From: Candidatus Jettenia caeni
GTDB lineage: Bacteria; Planctomycetota; Brocadiia; Brocadiales; Brocadiaceae
NCBI GenBank assembly: GCA_000296795.1
Contig: BAFH01000004.1
Span: 434,001-498,000 of the forward strand
Direction of reading: 5' to 3'
DNA length: 64,000 nucleotides
The notes below the pieces were generated by a model. It was not told the origin of the DNA. It saw nothing but the letters and a program-made list of their open reading frames with translations, and made no database searches. The first letter of the stretch is position 1. Each line of letters starts with the position of its first letter. Both the position numbers and the translations under genes were made by a program. This document shows positions 36,018 through 44,828 of the stretch, piece by piece.

Positions 36018-37727
36018 ATGACTTTAGAAACTGTAAAAAATCGCCTTGTTAAACAACCGCCCCATCTTCGCATTCTTGCGGCTGAGGACGAGGAATCAGT
36101 TCAGCAGGTTTTAAAGATTACGCTGGAGTATGAGGGACATCATGTTATCATAGTGGAAAAAGGCGAGGAAGTCTTTTATACCTTAGAATCAGAAACTATA
36201 GATCTTCTCATTTTGGATAGTGATCTTCCTAATATCTCCAGTATTGATATCTGTTACTATTTAATGAATGATCTTTTGTGGCAATCACTACCCATTATCA
36301 TGCTTACAGAGGATCAGACTATTGAAGATAAGTTGAAAGGTCTGCATGAGGGTTTGGACTATTACATTACAAAACCATTTACAACCGATGAGTTACTCAC
36401 ATGTCTGCATAAGGTTTATGAGTATTATCAATGTACCAGAGAAGTTAGTCCTCTGGCCCGACTACCCGGCAATATCGCAGTGGAAAGGGAAATTAGCCGC
36501 AGAATAGTACAACAGCATAAGTTTTCAGTATTGTATTGTGATATTAATCATTTTAAATCATACGATGATACTTATGGACTTATCCATGGAGACGCCGTCA
36601 TACGCTCTACAGCAAGAATTCTTTTGTCATGTACAGACCATCATAAAGACCTCGCAGGATATATAAGTGAGGATAACTTCGTCATTGTAACTTCGCCGGA
36701 TAGAGCCGCTTCTATTTGTGAATCTGTTATTGAAAAGTTCGATACCCTGATTCCAAAGCTTTATGATGAGTCTCATCGAATAGCAGGATTTGTTGTAACC
36801 CAGGAACGGGAAGGAGTTCTGCACAAATTTCCCTTAATTTCGATTGCTATCGGCGGTGTAAGCAATGAATGGAAAGAGTTAACTTCGGTGAGAGAAGTTA
36901 GTACTATTGGCATAGAGATGAAGCGTTTTGCCAAACAAAAGGGTAAGGGAAAGTCTGCCTATGCTTTTGATCGCCGCAGGAATCTGATCAGGGAGGATAT
37001 TACTTCTTATCTCAATAGAATTGCCTTTGAGGACGTCGGGGGAATATCGTATATTTTAAAAAAAAGCCATCAAAGACGGATTGCAAAAGTCCTCCAAATG
37101 ATTAAAAGTGAACTATCGGTACTTCAGAACAAAGGCAATATGGAATTATTGAGTATTGGTTGTGGAAATGGGATAATTGAAAGGCAGATCATGGACCTGG
37201 GAATCAAGGTTTGGGGAGTAGATTCTTCCAGCAAGGCTCTTATCGAGGCTCAAAAGAAGGGTATAGAGGTTTCTGTTGCTGATGTTACCGAAGGCTTACC
37301 GTATGATACTAATCGATTTGATATGATATTTGCAGGAGAAATCATCGAACATATTATTGATACTCAAAAATTTCTGCTTGAAGTTAAAAGGGTTTTAAAA
37401 CCAGGAGGAACTCTTATTCTTACAACCCCAAATATGGGCAGATTGATTGATCGCATTCGATTTCTCTTTGGAAAAGCGCCAAAACACGCTTCTCCTCTGA
37501 ATATTTTACATGTGCGGCCTTTTACTTTTGATTCTCTCAAAACAGCTCTGGAAGATGCCGGATTTACCGTAACCAAGATAGCATCGAACGTAATGGCTTA
37601 CGATATCACGTTGATATTCAATTTTAAGTCCACCTGGTTATCTAATCTTTTTCCAACACTTGGGAAAAATCTTATAGTTAAGGCTTTTTCATCCCATGAC
37701 CCTTTCCGGAAACTCAAAACAGTATGA
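36018..37727 (+). CDS. Receiver / degenerate GGDEF / methyltransferase fusion
   Basis: 569 residues. Receiver domain (about 15-135) with D-S-D-L-P at the phospho-acceptor site and T-K-P-F. GGDEF-like domain (about 145-320) that keeps the fold (Y-C-D-I-N-H-F-K-S-Y near 173, I-H-G-D near 190) but has S-E-D-N-F where G-G-D-E-F belongs. Class I SAM methyltransferase (about 370-530) with I-G-C-G-N-G and a late V-L-K-P-G-G-T-L. Diguanylate cyclase activity is unlikely; binding of a nucleotide is possible. It is behind a c-di-GMP riboswitch. The methyl acceptor is unknown. Confidence 0.85.
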   Translation: MTLETVKNRLVKQPPHLRILAAEDEESVQQVLKITLEYEGHHVIIVEKGEEVFYTLESETIDLLILDSDLPNISSIDICYYLMNDLLWQSLPIIMLTEDQTIEDKLKGLHEGLDYYITKPFTTDELLTCLHKVYEYYQCTREVSPLARLPGNIAVEREISRRIVQQHKFSVLYCDINHFKSYDDTYGLIHGDAVIRSTARILLSCTDHHKDLAGYISEDNFVIVTSPDRAASICESVIEKFDTLIPKLYDESHRIAGFVVTQEREGVLHKFPLISIAIGGVSNEWKELTSVREVSTIGIEMKRFAKQKGKGKSAYAFDRRRNLIREDITSYLNRIAFEDVGGISYILKKSHQRRIAKVLQMIKSELSVLQNKGNMELLSIGCGNGIIERQIMDLGIKVWGVDSSSKALIEAQKKGIEVSVADVTEGLPYDTNRFDMIFAGEIIEHIIDTQKFLLEVKRVLKPGGTLILTTPNMGRLIDRIRFLFGKAPKHASPLNILHVRPFTFDSLKTALEDAGFTVTKIASNVMAYDITLIFNFKSTWLSNLFPTLGKNLIVKAFSSHDPFRKLKTV

Positions 37728-37767
37728 TGCTTTACATCTCTGTAATTTTTATTATTAAGGAGTTCAT

Positions 37768-38391
37768 ATGAAATTTAAAAATAATCCTCCAATCGACTAT
37801 ATAAAGGAAAAAAAGGTCAATGAGGTTATAAAGATATACTTTGAGTTTAATCACTTAAAACAACTCTATAGGCAAGGTTGGCTATTGAAAAACATTCCGG
37901 AGGAGAAATGTGAGAGTGTGGCTGATCATATCTATGGAGTAACCATGCTTTCTTTTATTGTCGCTCATGAGTTTTTTCCTGAATTGGATATAACCAAAAT
38001 TATCAAAATTGCTCTCATACATGATTTGGGTGAAGCGCATGTAGGAGATTTGACACCTCACGATCAAATACATCCTCATAAGAAGGAAAAAGATGAATAC
38101 GAGGCGATTGCTCAAATTCTTTCAAAACTTTCTACAGGAAAAATGTATTTGAATTTATGGAATGAATTCCGGAACCAGAGTTCTCTAGAGAGTAAATTTG
38201 TCAAACAAATGGACCGTCTGGAGATGGCTTTGCAGGCGAGCGTTTATGAGAATTTAGGTTACGGGAATATGCAGAATTTTTTTGATCATGTACAAAAAAA
38301 GCTATCGGATGAGGAACTCAAGAATATATTTAAAGACATAGGCTATATCAGAAGGCGGTCTTCCGGTATTGATTTTAAAATGCCGGAATGA
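37768..38391 (+). CDS. HD-domain hydrolase (YfbR/HDDC2-like)
   Basis: 207 residues with the HD metal site: A-D-H near residue 52, L-I-H-D-L-G-E near 89, and a later Asp (Q-M-D-R-L-E) near 150. Proteins of this group remove phosphate from deoxynucleoside monophosphates. AAGGAG precedes the ATG and the gene lies 40 bp after the receiver/GGDEF/methyltransferase gene, so it is probably under the same riboswitch. Substrate inferred only from family. Confidence 0.82.
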   Translation: MKFKNNPPIDYIKEKKVNEVIKIYFEFNHLKQLYRQGWLLKNIPEEKCESVADHIYGVTMLSFIVAHEFFPELDITKIIKIALIHDLGEAHVGDLTPHDQIHPHKKEKDEYEAIAQILSKLSTGKMYLNLWNEFRNQSSLESKFVKQMDRLEMALQASVYENLGYGNMQNFFDHVQKKLSDEELKNIFKDIGYIRRRSSGIDFKMPE

Positions 38392-38563
38392 AAAACGATT
38401 GTATTGCTAAAGAGTTTTAGCAGTTTATAAAATCAGCCGAACTTCTTAATAACAACTATAGCGTTCTCTGTAGTAAACTACTCCTATTTACAAAGACTTA
38501 ATTGATCCCTCAAAATAGCTCTCAAAAATATTAAGGAGTTCTTTCTGATTCATACTTCTCTGC

Positions 38564-38965
38564 TTATCTGTAAGATGGGAGCATACCTGCTTTTTTATAT
38601 TTCTTATTTTTAATAAATTTATTACCTATTGCCTGAAACCATATTCGATGATACTTTCTGTCAAAAACCAGGTATGCAGGCTCACCACAATGACCCTCGC
38701 ACGATGACCATGTTGATATCCCAATGGAAGAAACAGATATCACAAGACGAGCTATAAAGGGTTCTAAATCATATACCCGTATTTTAGGGAGATACTCACA
38801 TTCCCTAAACTGATCAAATTTACCATACCGGTCTCGTTCCAAATTTAAACGAAAAAGGTCAACGGGTATCTCATGCGTAAATATTTCAGTTAAATACTGG
38901 TTATTATGTATATCAAATAGTTTTGTATTGTATAGTAAAATCTTTATTTTCCAATCTATTTTCAA
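38564..38965 (-). CDS. Hypothetical protein
   Basis: 133 residues, no signal peptide. The second half contains W-S-S-C-E-G-H-C-G-E-P, a Cys/His cluster that might bind metal. I do not recognise the family. It is divergent from folD and convergent with the HD hydrolase gene. Codon use looks like that of its neighbours. Confidence 0.5.
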   Translation of the reverse strand: MKIDWKIKILLYNTKLFDIHNNQYLTEIFTHEIPVDLFRLNLERDRYGKFDQFRECEYLPKIRVYDLEPFIARLVISVSSIGISTWSSCEGHCGEPAYLVFDRKYHRIWFQAIGNKFIKNKKYKKAGMLPSYR

Positions 38966-39236
38966 TTATAGATTTTACTCACCCTCTATACAGAGAATAC
39001 TATATTCGGTTGAGGTTATGTAGTACTATGTACATAAACCCGTTTAGCCTCTTACTAAAATAGAGTTTGGAAAGACCTTGGGTTTAGAAAAAAGTTGTAT
39101 TTTTATGGATGTTATACTATTATTTTGGAATTTCCAGAATAGGATAATTTCACTAGTATCTTTTTCATTATTTTTTCAGTAAAGATGCAACAAAGGTATG
39201 TTTAATGCGTATTTTTGAAAGGAGAGTTTCAGGTTT

Positions 39237-40148
39237 ATGACTGCAAAACTAATCAAAGGAACTGAAATTGGAGAGCAAATTTTAAAGGAAATTACTGCTG
39301 AAGTAGCAGAAATAAAAGGGAAATACGGTATCGTACCAGGACTTGTAACTATTCTGGTGGGTAGTAATCCCGCTTCCATATCGTACGTCACTTTAAAAAT
39401 TAAAACTGCTCACAGATTAGGTTTTAAAGAGATCCAGGATAATCAACCAGTCGATATTTCAGAAAAGAACCTTCTTGCTCTGATTGATACCTATAACAAA
39501 GATAATTCAATCCATGGTATTCTTGTCCAGCTTCCCCTGCCAAAGCATATTGATGAGAAAAAGGTTTTAAATGCCATTGATCCCGATAAGGATGTCGATG
39601 GTTTCCATCCGGTAAACGTTGGACGTCTTATGATAGGAGGTGAAGAGGTAAAGTTTCCACCCTGTACGCCAGCCGGTATTCAGGAATTGATTGTACGTTC
39701 CGGCATTGAAACGAGTGGCGCAGAAGCCGTTGTAGTAGGGCGTTCAAACATTGTGGGAAAACCAATTGCTAATATGTTATTTCAAAAAGGAAGAGGGGCG
39801 GATGCAACAGTAACCGTAGTTCATACCCGCACAAAAAATATGGCTGAACATTGTAAACGCGCAGATATCTTAGTTGTTGCTGCGGGTGTTCCAGGTTTGG
39901 TAAAACCAGAGTGGATCAAACCGGGCGCATGCGTAATTGATGTAGGTGTTAACAGGATAGGAGAAAAACCAAGCAAAGATGATCCAAAAAAAATGGTTCC
40001 TATTTTAAAAGGTGATGTTGATTTTGAAGCGGCCAAGGAAATTGCAGGCTCCATTACCCCTGTCCCTGGAGGCGTTGGTCCTATGACCATTACCATGCTT
40101 ATGAAAAATACCTTAAAATCTCTTAAATTTAAATTAGGAATTCAATAA
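39237..40148 (+). CDS. folD: Methylenetetrahydrofolate dehydrogenase/cyclohydrolase FolD
   Basis: 303 residues, bifunctional enzyme interconverting methylene-, methenyl- and formyl-tetrahydrofolate. Signatures: Y-V-x-x-K (S-Y-V-T-L-K-I-K near 50), G-I-L-V-Q-L-P-L-P near 96, G-R-S-N-I-V-G-K-P near 165 and P-V-P-G-G-V-G-P-M-T near 276. Length is normal. In anammox bacteria it also belongs to the methyl branch of the Wood-Ljungdahl CO2 fixation pathway. A GGAG site lies about 12 bp before the ATG. Confidence 0.96.
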   Translation: MTAKLIKGTEIGEQILKEITAEVAEIKGKYGIVPGLVTILVGSNPASISYVTLKIKTAHRLGFKEIQDNQPVDISEKNLLALIDTYNKDNSIHGILVQLPLPKHIDEKKVLNAIDPDKDVDGFHPVNVGRLMIGGEEVKFPPCTPAGIQELIVRSGIETSGAEAVVVGRSNIVGKPIANMLFQKGRGADATVTVVHTRTKNMAEHCKRADILVVAAGVPGLVKPEWIKPGACVIDVGVNRIGEKPSKDDPKKMVPILKGDVDFEAAKEIAGSITPVPGGVGPMTITMLMKNTLKSLKFKLGIQ

Positions 40149-40154
40149 CAGAAG

Positions 40155-40205
40155 AAAGGTTGAGATTATGAAGTTACCGGTTACTCTAATTCTCAACCTT
40201 TTTTT
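40155..40205 (+). terminator. Rho-independent terminator of folD
   Basis: AAAGGTTGAGA (40155-40165) pairs with TCTCAACCTTT (40191-40201), followed by more T. It starts 7 bp after the folD stop. It could also end aconitase transcription from the other side. Confidence 0.85.
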
Positions 40206-40286
40206 CTTCCTTTTGCTTTTTCGTTCACACAAAAATAAATTCTGATAGTTAATGCCTGCGGTTATTTTATATTAAGTGCTGCTGCT

Positions 40287-42203
40287 TTAAGCCTGATAGT
40301 TTAATAAGCCGCCAGCACAGAGGATGTCGATTTCACGGGGGGTGAATGTATGCATTACTTTTATCTCCTTGTTTTTTGTTACATTCCTTACCATAAGCTT
40401 GCCTTTAGATTTTAATTCATTCTTTATATCAGGCAGCTCGAGAGCATCTCCCTGATCAAAGAGATCATAGTCATTTTCATTCTCAAAGGTTAATGGCAAG
40501 ATGCCAAAATTTACAAGGTTTGCACGATGAATACGGGCAAAGGATTTGGCAATAACAGCCTTTACCCCCAAATACATGGGTGCCAGTGCAGCATGTTCTC
40601 TGCTTGATCCCTGTCCGTAATTTGCTCCACCGATTAGGAATCCACCTCCCTTCTCCTTAGTGCGCTTCACAAACTCCTTATCTACCTTTTCAAATACAAA
40701 CTCAGAAATAGCAGGAATATTTGATCTGAGCGGCAAAACCTTTGCTCCTGCAGGCATGATATGGTCAGTAGTAATATTATTCCCTACCTTTAAAAGCACA
40801 TCACCTTTTAATGTATCCGGTAGAGGCTCTTTTTTTGGCAAAGGTTTTATGTTTTGCCCTCTGATAATCGTTACCTCTTCTGTTTTTTCAGAAGGAGGGA
40901 TAATCATACTATCATCGATAATAAAGCATTTTGGATATGTAATAGCAATAGGGGCGCCAAATTCTCTGGGATCACTAATAACACCGTTGATTGCTGTTGC
41001 TATAGCTGTTTCTGGACTAACCAGATACACTTGCGCATCTGATGTTCCACTTCTTCCTTCAAAGTTTCTGTTGAATGATCTTACCGAAACACCTCCGGAA
41101 GCAGGAGCTTGTCCCATTCCAATGCAAGGACCACAAGCTGCCTCAATAACACGTGCACCTGCCGCAATCATATCCGTCAAAGCACCATTTTTAGCTATCA
41201 TTTCCAGTACCTGCCGGGAGCCTGGAGAAATAGTAAGACTTACATCCGGATGTACCTTTCTACCCTTTAACATCGCAGCCGATACCATAAGATCATGGTA
41301 TGATGAGTTTGTACAACTCCCAATACAAACCTGCTGAACTTTTATACCTTTAATCTCACTCACCTTGCAAACATTATCAGGACTGTGAGGTCTGGCTATT
41401 AACGGTTCTAAAACAGAGAGATCAATCTCTATAACCTCATCGTACTTCGCACTAGCATCTGCTTTTAAAGGTTTCCATACATTTTCTCTTCCCTGCATCT
41501 TAAGATATCTCTTTGTTTGTGTATCACTGGGGAAAATAGATGTAAGCGCCCCCAATTCTGCACCCATATTCGTAATCGTAGCGCGTTCTGTTACCGTAAG
41601 CGTCTTTGAGCCTTCACCCCCATATTCAAATACTTTACCTACACCACCCTTAACTGTTAATCTCCTCAACAATTCCAATATTACATCTTTTGCTGTCACC
41701 CAGGGTTGTAGTGCTCCTGTGAGTTTTACCAATACTACCTTTGGCATTGTAATATAAAATGGTCCGCCAGCCATAGCAATAGCCACATCAAGCCCGCCAA
41801 CCCCGATTGCCAACATACCTAATCCACCGCAGGTAGGTGTATGGCTATCAGACCCCAGTAAGGTTTCCCCTGGTACACCAAACCGCTCTAGATGTACCTG
41901 ATGGCAAATACCATTTCCTGGTTTTGAAAAATAAATACCATACTTTTTGGCAATACTCTGAAGAAACAGGTGATCATCAAAGTTCTCAAAGCCTGTTTGA
42001 AGCATATTATGATCAACGTAACTTACTGAAAGTTTTGTCTTTACCCTGGGTATACTCATAGCCTCAAACTGTAAATAAGCCATAGTACCCGTAGCATCTT
42101 GTGTAAGGGTTTGATCAATTGAAATAGCAATCTCCTCATCGGCCTTTAGCTTGCCGGATACAAGATGTGAGCTTAAAATTTTTTGTACTACATTTTTTCC
42201 CAT
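40287..42203 (-). CDS. Aconitate hydratase
   Basis: 638 residues. A monofunctional short aconitase that isomerises citrate and isocitrate. The three cluster Cys are visible in C-I-G-S-C-T-N-S (first, residue about 298) and A-C-G-P-C-I-G-M-G (about 361-364). The swivel domain has G-A-N-Y-G-Q-G-S-S-R-E-H. Length matches the 640-residue type found in Aquifex and related anaerobes rather than the 900-residue AcnA. It stands alone, convergent with folD. Confidence 0.93.
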   Translation of the reverse strand: MGKNVVQKILSSHLVSGKLKADEEIAISIDQTLTQDATGTMAYLQFEAMSIPRVKTKLSVSYVDHNMLQTGFENFDDHLFLQSIAKKYGIYFSKPGNGICHQVHLERFGVPGETLLGSDSHTPTCGGLGMLAIGVGGLDVAIAMAGGPFYITMPKVVLVKLTGALQPWVTAKDVILELLRRLTVKGGVGKVFEYGGEGSKTLTVTERATITNMGAELGALTSIFPSDTQTKRYLKMQGRENVWKPLKADASAKYDEVIEIDLSVLEPLIARPHSPDNVCKVSEIKGIKVQQVCIGSCTNSSYHDLMVSAAMLKGRKVHPDVSLTISPGSRQVLEMIAKNGALTDMIAAGARVIEAACGPCIGMGQAPASGGVSVRSFNRNFEGRSGTSDAQVYLVSPETAIATAINGVISDPREFGAPIAITYPKCFIIDDSMIIPPSEKTEEVTIIRGQNIKPLPKKEPLPDTLKGDVLLKVGNNITTDHIMPAGAKVLPLRSNIPAISEFVFEKVDKEFVKRTKEKGGGFLIGGANYGQGSSREHAALAPMYLGVKAVIAKSFARIHRANLVNFGILPLTFENENDYDLFDQGDALELPDIKNELKSKGKLMVRNVTKNKEIKVMHTFTPREIDILCAGGLLNYQA

Positions 42204-42331
42204 CTTAATCTTTCCTTTGAGAATAAAAACAGATAAAGGTTTACATGGAAGCCTATGATCTTCCTTTTACTTCGGAATAAAATTCCTAGAAATATTCAAA
42301 ACAACTCTTTTAATTAGAACAATGTGAAGAT

Positions 42332-42364
42332 AAAAAAAAATCCCACCGTATGGAACGGTGGGAT
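42332..42364 (-). terminator. Terminator of the 11-haem cytochrome gene
   Basis: On the minus strand ATCCCACCGT pairs perfectly with ACGGTGGGAT (plus coordinates 42340-42349 and 42355-42364, loop 5), and an 8-9 base U tract follows. It lies 47 bp beyond the cytochrome gene stop. Confidence 0.88.
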
Positions 42365-42410
42365 ATGTTAAATCAATTTCACATGTATTTCAAACTTAAT
42401 TTTGGTATTA

Positions 42411-43625
42411 TTAATGCCCTGCGGGAGCCTTTACGAATCCATAACCACCAAAGAGCAGCACATTAATATCCTGTGGTATAGCTATTTTACTGAAATTATG
42501 TGATTTGTTAGGACCGTGGCAAGATTGACAGGTAACTAAATCTTTCGTAATCAAACCCTGGCTACGCATCTTTTGAACCTTGCCAAAGATTGAGCCTTCA
42601 GCGGTGTTTAACTGAGCATGTTCTGGACCTCCAACATGGCATTTTTCACAGGCATCATACGCTTTTGCTTTTGCAACCGAAAATTCATGGCTGGGATGGC
42701 AGGCATCGCAGCTGCCTCCAATCCTGTCAAATTCATAGGTTAAACTTAACTTATGGCAATCTTTACATCCTTCAATATTCAGCAATCTAGTGCTTATCAC
42801 ATCAAATGCGCTAGGAGTTGCTACAGGATGCCCTTTATGATGCGCACTCTCACGAAATTCCAAATATTGATTCTGATGGCATTCACCGCAAGTGCTTGCA
42901 GCGACATGTCCTTGTTTCTTTGCAATAAAGCGGTGATCGTTTCCATGACAACTAATACACGTTACACCCTTTATGGCATGTGCGCCTCTTGTCCATTCCT
43001 TCACCACATCAGGAGTTGCCATCTTATGACAAGCAAGACAATCCGTCTCCTCATAGGTACCAAAAGGCTTAATCTTTCTTGCTGCATAAGCCTTAAATAA
43101 ATCACCAGGCATATGAGGATGAACTATCCCCAAATGGCAATCAGTACACAACAATTTTTCAGGAGTTGTGCCCTCTACGGCATGTTTGTTACTTTTTGCT
43201 ACAAATTCAATGTGAGACTTATCCTTCGTAAAACCTTCTGAATGGCAGCGGACGCAATTACCATTGAGAATCTGAAGACTATCTTCAGCTATCTCAATGA
43301 AAGCGCCATCTGTAAAGGCTTGTAATGCATGCATTTTAGAATCATGCGTTCCATCACTGAGTTTCGCATGGGCATAACCCTTGAGGCCTGAACCTACGTG
43401 ACATGCATGGCAATTCTCAACATGTTCATTATGATGTTTTGATGCCTTAAATGAATCATAGTGAATCTTCATTTCATGGCAGCTAGCACAAAACTCGCTT
43501 TGTTCTGAGTAATGGTAAACCTTCCTTATTGTAACAAAAAAAACAATCAATACAATTATGGTGAAGAAGCCTACCAGCTTTTTTCTTCTCTGTATAAATC
43601 CCAACAACTGCTTCAACCGCGCCAT
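42411..43625 (-). CDS. Undecahaem NapC-HAO-like membrane cytochrome c
   Basis: 404 residues, 11 CxxCH sites. An N-terminal membrane anchor (about 18-36) is followed by four haem sites spaced as in NapC/NirT/NrfH (C-A-S-C-H first). The second part (from about residue 195) has seven more, laid out like the N-terminal part of the octahaem HAO proteins: C-L-A-C-H-K-M-A-T-P, C-I-S-C-H-G-N-D-H, C-G-E-C-H, C-K-D-C-H, C-D-A-C-H with H-E-F, C-E-K-C-H-V-G-G-P-E-H. The HAO catalytic C-terminal region is missing. It may take electrons from quinol and pass them on outside the membrane. Confidence 0.85.
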   Translation of the reverse strand: MARLKQLLGFIQRRKKLVGFFTIIVLIVFFVTIRKVYHYSEQSEFCASCHEMKIHYDSFKASKHHNEHVENCHACHVGSGLKGYAHAKLSDGTHDSKMHALQAFTDGAFIEIAEDSLQILNGNCVRCHSEGFTKDKSHIEFVAKSNKHAVEGTTPEKLLCTDCHLGIVHPHMPGDLFKAYAARKIKPFGTYEETDCLACHKMATPDVVKEWTRGAHAIKGVTCISCHGNDHRFIAKKQGHVAASTCGECHQNQYLEFRESAHHKGHPVATPSAFDVISTRLLNIEGCKDCHKLSLTYEFDRIGGSCDACHPSHEFSVAKAKAYDACEKCHVGGPEHAQLNTAEGSIFGKVQKMRSQGLITKDLVTCQSCHGPNKSHNFSKIAIPQDINVLLFGGYGFVKAPAGH

Positions 43626-44162
43626 AAAATCCTCCTACTATTCTTTATTTATAATAAAGGCCTTTGCCGTTTGTTACAAATCAGTTACCTAATTCAAATA
43701 GAATAAAAAACAATGCAAAATAACTCACAAATTATTCTTAAATACATGAATAAGATTGAAAAATAGAAAAGTTCGCAGATATTACCATAAATCTCATAGA
43801 TGTTCAAGTCATTTTTTTATGAGCTTGTTGTGTATGTATATAATACACACGTGGAATACCACCATAATAGTTAGCTTTTTTCTTTACAAGCTATTAAGGT
43901 TACATATATAGAAATACTTCTCACCTCCTTATGAAAACTGAACGTAAAAATAAACTATTTCAACAAATTCTCAAGATCTTTCATATTTTAAACTACGGAA
44001 AGACGCGTAGCTCTATCATAAGTATCTCATAAAATAACCAAAAGTGGTCTTGGAAGCAAATACTTCTATGAATAATTGACAAATATACTATTTTCATGTA
44101 AAATTTTTTTCACTAAATTCATTTAGAATTTTTCATTTAAAATCTATGGAAGGGATTTAACA
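43626..44162. other. Divergent intergenic region
   Basis: 537 AT-rich bases between the cytochrome (-) and 44163 (+) genes. An AAGGAGGTGAG on the minus strand near 43921-43931 has no reading frame after it. A small hairpin CTACG-GAAAGA-CGcGTAG lies near 43993. No known RNA class matches. Confidence 0.4.
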
Positions 44163-44717
44163 ATGTATACTTATCATACCAAGTATTTTACTCTGGGTGC
44201 TATATTTTTCATCGGTATATCTTTGGTTTTTGGTGTACTCTCTTTGAGAGAAAAACCAGCTCAGGCACAACATATCGATATTTTTGGTAAACTCGGTAAA
44301 GAGTCACCTAACAGTTACCACCAATCTTTCGCTCCTTACGAAGGAACTGTACCCATACCCTGGATAGATGAAAAGCCAACCCCTATCACTATTAAAGTAA
44401 CAGAAACAATCACGTATGAAATCCCTGTGGATGAAAAAAAATTTAATGAAAAAAAATTGACAATAGAGGATCTTGAATTAAAAGAAGTAACAAACAATTC
44501 TGAGATCAATTTTCATCAGGTAGATTGCCACTTTTTCAAGGTAATAAAGCAAACTCAAACTCGTACCGTTGAAAATCTTTCCTATAAAAGAGAAAGAGAA
44601 GGAACTCAATATTGGTTATCAGATGGTAAAAAATATATTGAATGGGGAAAATGGTCTACCTGGAGTCCTGAAAAAGAGGAGCAAGGTATCATTGATGTAG
44701 TGGAAAAAAAGCCTTAA
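44163..44717 (+). CDS. Exported protein of unknown function
   Basis: 184 residues with an N-terminal signal/anchor (about 10-37, possible cleavage after A-Q-A). The mature part is rich in Lys/Glu/Thr and contains one Cys. AAGGGAT is before the ATG. It precedes the zinc-ribbon/FGE gene by 111 bp in the same direction. No family recognised. Confidence 0.6.
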   Translation: MYTYHTKYFTLGAIFFIGISLVFGVLSLREKPAQAQHIDIFGKLGKESPNSYHQSFAPYEGTVPIPWIDEKPTPITIKVTETITYEIPVDEKKFNEKKLTIEDLELKEVTNNSEINFHQVDCHFFKVIKQTQTRTVENLSYKREREGTQYWLSDGKKYIEWGKWSTWSPEKEEQGIIDVVEKKP

Positions 44718-44828
44718 ACATCTCATACTAACAACTGCTATATAAGGAGATACATACTATGTATCTCTTTTTTTCTTTATAGAGATTTATTTAATTTGTA
44801 TTACGTAACATAAAGGAGGTTTTTTCTT

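Noticed and set aside
43921-43935. CACCTCCTTA resembling the 3' end of 16S rRNA
   Set aside because: No other rRNA sequence around it; it is more simply a Shine-Dalgarno-like run on the minus strand without a gene.
43990-44025. Hairpin with GGAAAGACGCGTAG considered as a second riboswitch
   Set aside because: Lacks the GCAAAGC and other conserved parts of GEMM-type aptamers and fits no other class I know.
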